Part shown: positions 5,874 to 7,316 of the stretch, in pieces
Numbering within the stretch: position 1 is the stretch's first letter
How the letters are laid out: every line of letters begins with the position of its first letter
Assembly: GCA_021805305.1 (NCBI GenBank)
Contig: JAJZFO010000276.1
Location: 1-7,316 of the forward strand
Length of the DNA stretch: 7,316 bases
Reading direction: 5' to 3'
DNA from: Actinomycetes bacterium
GTDB taxonomy: Bacteria > Actinomycetota > Acidimicrobiia > Acidimicrobiales > RAAP-2
Notes under the pieces: generated by a model
Told to the model about the DNA's origin: nothing
What the model saw: only the letters and a program-made list of their open reading frames with translations
The model's database searches: none
Translations under genes and position numbers: made by a program

Positions 5874-5917
5874 CGCGGGCGCCCCGGGGCGGGCCCCGGG
5901 CGATTTAGGGCCCCGGG
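5874..5917. repeat. GC-only palindromic block with duplicated GGGCCCCGGG, candidate terminator
   Basis: A perfect 12-bp palindrome CGCCCCGGGGCG (5880-5891) is followed by GGGCCCCGGG at 5891-5900 and again at 5908-5917. The palindromic cores (GGGCCC, CCCGGG) allow several alternative stems between the copies across an AT-containing loop (CGATTTA). It lies about 20-60 bp after the MarR stop and directly before the DUF2142 gene. It could be an intrinsic terminator without a T-run or a barrier between the two transcription units. Confidence 0.35.
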
Positions 5918-5923
5918 TAGTCT
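5918..5923 (+). promoter_or_regulatory. Candidate -10 box for a leaderless DUF2142 transcript
   Basis: TAGTCT fits TAnnnT and lies exactly 6 nt before the ATG at 5930, so RNA would begin at the A of the start codon. This geometry is common for leaderless genes in actinobacteria. There is no Shine-Dalgarno site at usual spacing and no recognisable -35. Confidence 0.35.
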
Positions 5924-5929
5924 GAATTG

Positions 5930-7316
5930 ATGAACTGGCGTGAGAAGACAGTAACGCCGTCGCGCCTCCTCAGTTCGCCGCGCAACGTCTTGATCATCGT
6001 CCTGGTGCTCACCTTCGCGTCCCTGGCGAGCTGGTCCTTCGCCAGTCCCCTGGTGGCGGCGCCCGACGAACAGGCCCACCTGTTACGCGCCTACGCCCTC
6101 GATCACGGACAGCTGGGCTCGGCCACGACGCCGCCGAGCAAGGTCCTCGAGAACGTCGTCGTGCCGACGTCGCTCTACTACTCCGCGATCTACCCCATTT
6201 GCTGGCAGATGAAGGATCAGGTCCCCGCCACCTGTTCTCAACCCTGGCCCACCAGTTCCCAGCCCGCCACCATCGCTATCTACGTCGATCACTACCCCCC
6301 CCTCTATTACCTCCTGGTCGGCACGGCCACCTACGTGTCGCACCAGCGGTTGGGCATCTACTTGATGCGCCTGCTCAGTTCGCTGATGAACGCGGTGATG
6401 CTGGCGCTGGCCGCGTACGCCATCGCGCGCTGGTCGCGACGACCGTCCCTCTTCGTCGGTCTCTACGTCGCCCTCTCGCCCGAGGCGTATTTCCTGGCGT
6501 CGGCGGTCAACCCCAGCGGGTTCGAGATCGCGACCTCGATCTGCCTGTGGACCCTGGTGGCCATCTTCGCCCTGGAACGCCGCGACGACCCACCCCACGG
6601 CCTCGTCGTGCTGCTCGGGGTCGTCGCCACCATTGACGTGCTCATCCGCGGTCTCACCCCGCTGTGGGTGGCCCTGGCCGGCCTGACCCTCATCGCGCTG
6701 GCGGGGCCGCGGGTCCTCTTCGAGCAGTTCCGTCGTCGACGCGACCTCCAGGTCGCCGCCGGCAGCGTCGTGGGGGCCGCCCTCGTGGCCGCCCTCTGGA
6801 TCTTCACCCAGGGCACCCTCAACATCCTCCCGGTCGGCGCGGCCGTCGCCAAGAAGGATTCGACCTGGACCGTGGTGCGCATCGTCGCGAGCTACATCCA
6901 GGGGTGGTTACGAGAGATGGTCGGCATCCTCGGATGGCTCGACACCGAATTACCCGGCGTGGTCTACCGCTCCTGGTACACCATCGTCATCGGCGCCCTG
7001 GTGATCGCGCTCCTTCGCGGATCGTGGCGCGAGCGCGGCGTCGTCGTCGCGTTGAGTGCCCTGACCGTCCTCATCCCGTTGACCCTGGTGACGCGCCAGG
7101 CGAAAATCCTCGGCGTCGTGTGGCAGGGTCGCGACACGATGCCCCTGGCCGCGGGGGCGCTCATCTTGGCCGTCGCCGTCGCGGGCGCGCCCGCGCGTCA
7201 GCGGGCCCGGCGAGCGCGTGAGCGCGTGAGCGCGCGCACCCGCCAGCTCCTGCGTCAATACACCCTGGTGGGCGTGATCGGCGTCGTGGGCCTGGCCAAC
7301 ATCTTCAGCTTCTACA
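5930..7316 (+). CDS. DUF2142 family polytopic membrane protein (3' truncated by window edge)
   Basis: The frame is open from ATG 5930 to the right edge, with 462 residues visible and no stop. After a basic N-terminus, TM1 covers about residues 19-42. The following external loop has the DUF2142 signature APDEQAHLLRAY (44-55). Further family-like segments are YPPLYYLLVG (122-131), LSPEAYFLASAVNPSGFEI (182-200), GILGWLDTELP (332-342) and a QGRDTMPLAAG segment (399-409) that resembles the family's QGRYxxP. About ten or more hydrophobic helices are visible; the last begins near residue 444. The function of the family is not established. The multi-TM layout with an acidic pair in the first external loop resembles GT-C glycosyltransferases, so a role in envelope or exopolysaccharide synthesis is plausible (inference). 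C91 and C102, both in the large external loop, could form a disulfide. No ribosome site is seen, and a leaderless start is possible. Confidence 0.88.
   Translation, partial: MNWREKTVTPSRLLSSPRNVLIIVLVLTFASLASWSFASPLVAAPDEQAHLLRAYALDHGQLGSATTPPSKVLENVVVPTSLYYSAIYPICWQMKDQVPATCSQPWPTSSQPATIAIYVDHYPPLYYLLVGTATYVSHQRLGIYLMRLLSSLMNAVMLALAAYAIARWSRRPSLFVGLYVALSPEAYFLASAVNPSGFEIATSICLWTLVAIFALERRDDPPHGLVVLLGVVATIDVLIRGLTPLWVALAGLTLIALAGPRVLFEQFRRRRDLQVAAGSVVGAALVAALWIFTQGTLNILPVGAAVAKKDSTWTVVRIVASYIQGWLREMVGILGWLDTELPGVVYRSWYTIVIGALVIALLRGSWRERGVVVALSALTVLIPLTLVTRQAKILGVVWQGRDTMPLAAGALILAVAVAGAPARQRARRARERVSARTRQLLRQYTLVGVIGVVGLANIFSFY
7212..7235 (+). repeat. Three tandem 8-bp GAGCGCG(T/C) units inside the DUF2142 gene
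   Basis: GAGCGCGT at 7212-7219 and 7220-7227 is followed by GAGCGCGC at 7228-7235. The unit encodes part of a short arginine-rich loop (around residues 428-436) between two membrane helices. Because 8 is not a multiple of 3, gain or loss of one unit would shift the frame. Confidence 0.6.

Noticed and set aside
6083..7258. Several open frames on both strands within the right end
   Set aside because: All are shadows of the DUF2142 frame, which runs unbroken from 5930 to the edge with membrane helices and family motifs.
1..7316. Mobile element, defence system or CRISPR array
   Set aside because: I found no transposase, integrase, terminal repeats, spaced direct-repeat array or defence-type domain. 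Base composition is even apart from short AT-rich promoter islands.

Overview
This is a GC-rich window (strong G/C preference at third codon positions, GTG and TTG start codons) that reads like an actinobacterial chromosome, probably Actinomycetota. The assignment rests on codon style and on the actinobacterial flavour of the NarL-type response regulator, the DHA2 transporters and the DUF2142 protein; the genus cannot be told from the sequence. I see no rRNA, tRNA, CRISPR array, insertion sequence, phage or plasmid gene.

Layout from left to right. Bases 1-447 (+) hold the 3' part of a NarL/LuxR response regulator whose phosphoacceptor half lies off the left edge. After a 194-bp gap comes a 14-TM-type MFS (DHA2) drug/metabolite exporter (642-2090, +) with a TTG start. 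It converges on a second, different DHA2 exporter (2091-3497, -), and the two stop codons touch with no base between them. A 120-bp divergent spacer (3498-3617) carries a tandem pair of CCGGTGCACC elements one helical turn apart and leads into a beta-hydroxyacid dehydrogenase (3618-4517, +). This gene converges, with an 8-bp gap and a small hairpin, on a YgiD-type class III extradiol (4,5-DOPA) dioxygenase (4526-5296, -). The dioxygenase is divergent from a MarR-family regulator (about 5382-5855, +), and the spacer between them contains two overlapping, face-to-face promoter candidates. A GC-palindromic block (about 5874-5917) separates the MarR gene from a DUF2142 polytopic membrane protein (5930 to the right edge, +), which is cut off by the window.

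Gene order alternates in orientation (+ + - + - + +), so almost every gene appears to be its own transcription unit. The best-supported functional pairing is the MarR regulator with the divergent dioxygenase: the regulator probably controls the ring-cleavage enzyme and itself, possibly in response to a phenolic compound (inference). The two exporters and the dehydrogenase look like general accessory metabolism and efflux. No exotic multi-gene system is evident. The items most worth checking are the regulatory architectures at 3542-3594 and 5311-5382, the abutting stop codons at 2088-2093, and the GC-palindrome block with a leaderless-looking start at 5880-5932.
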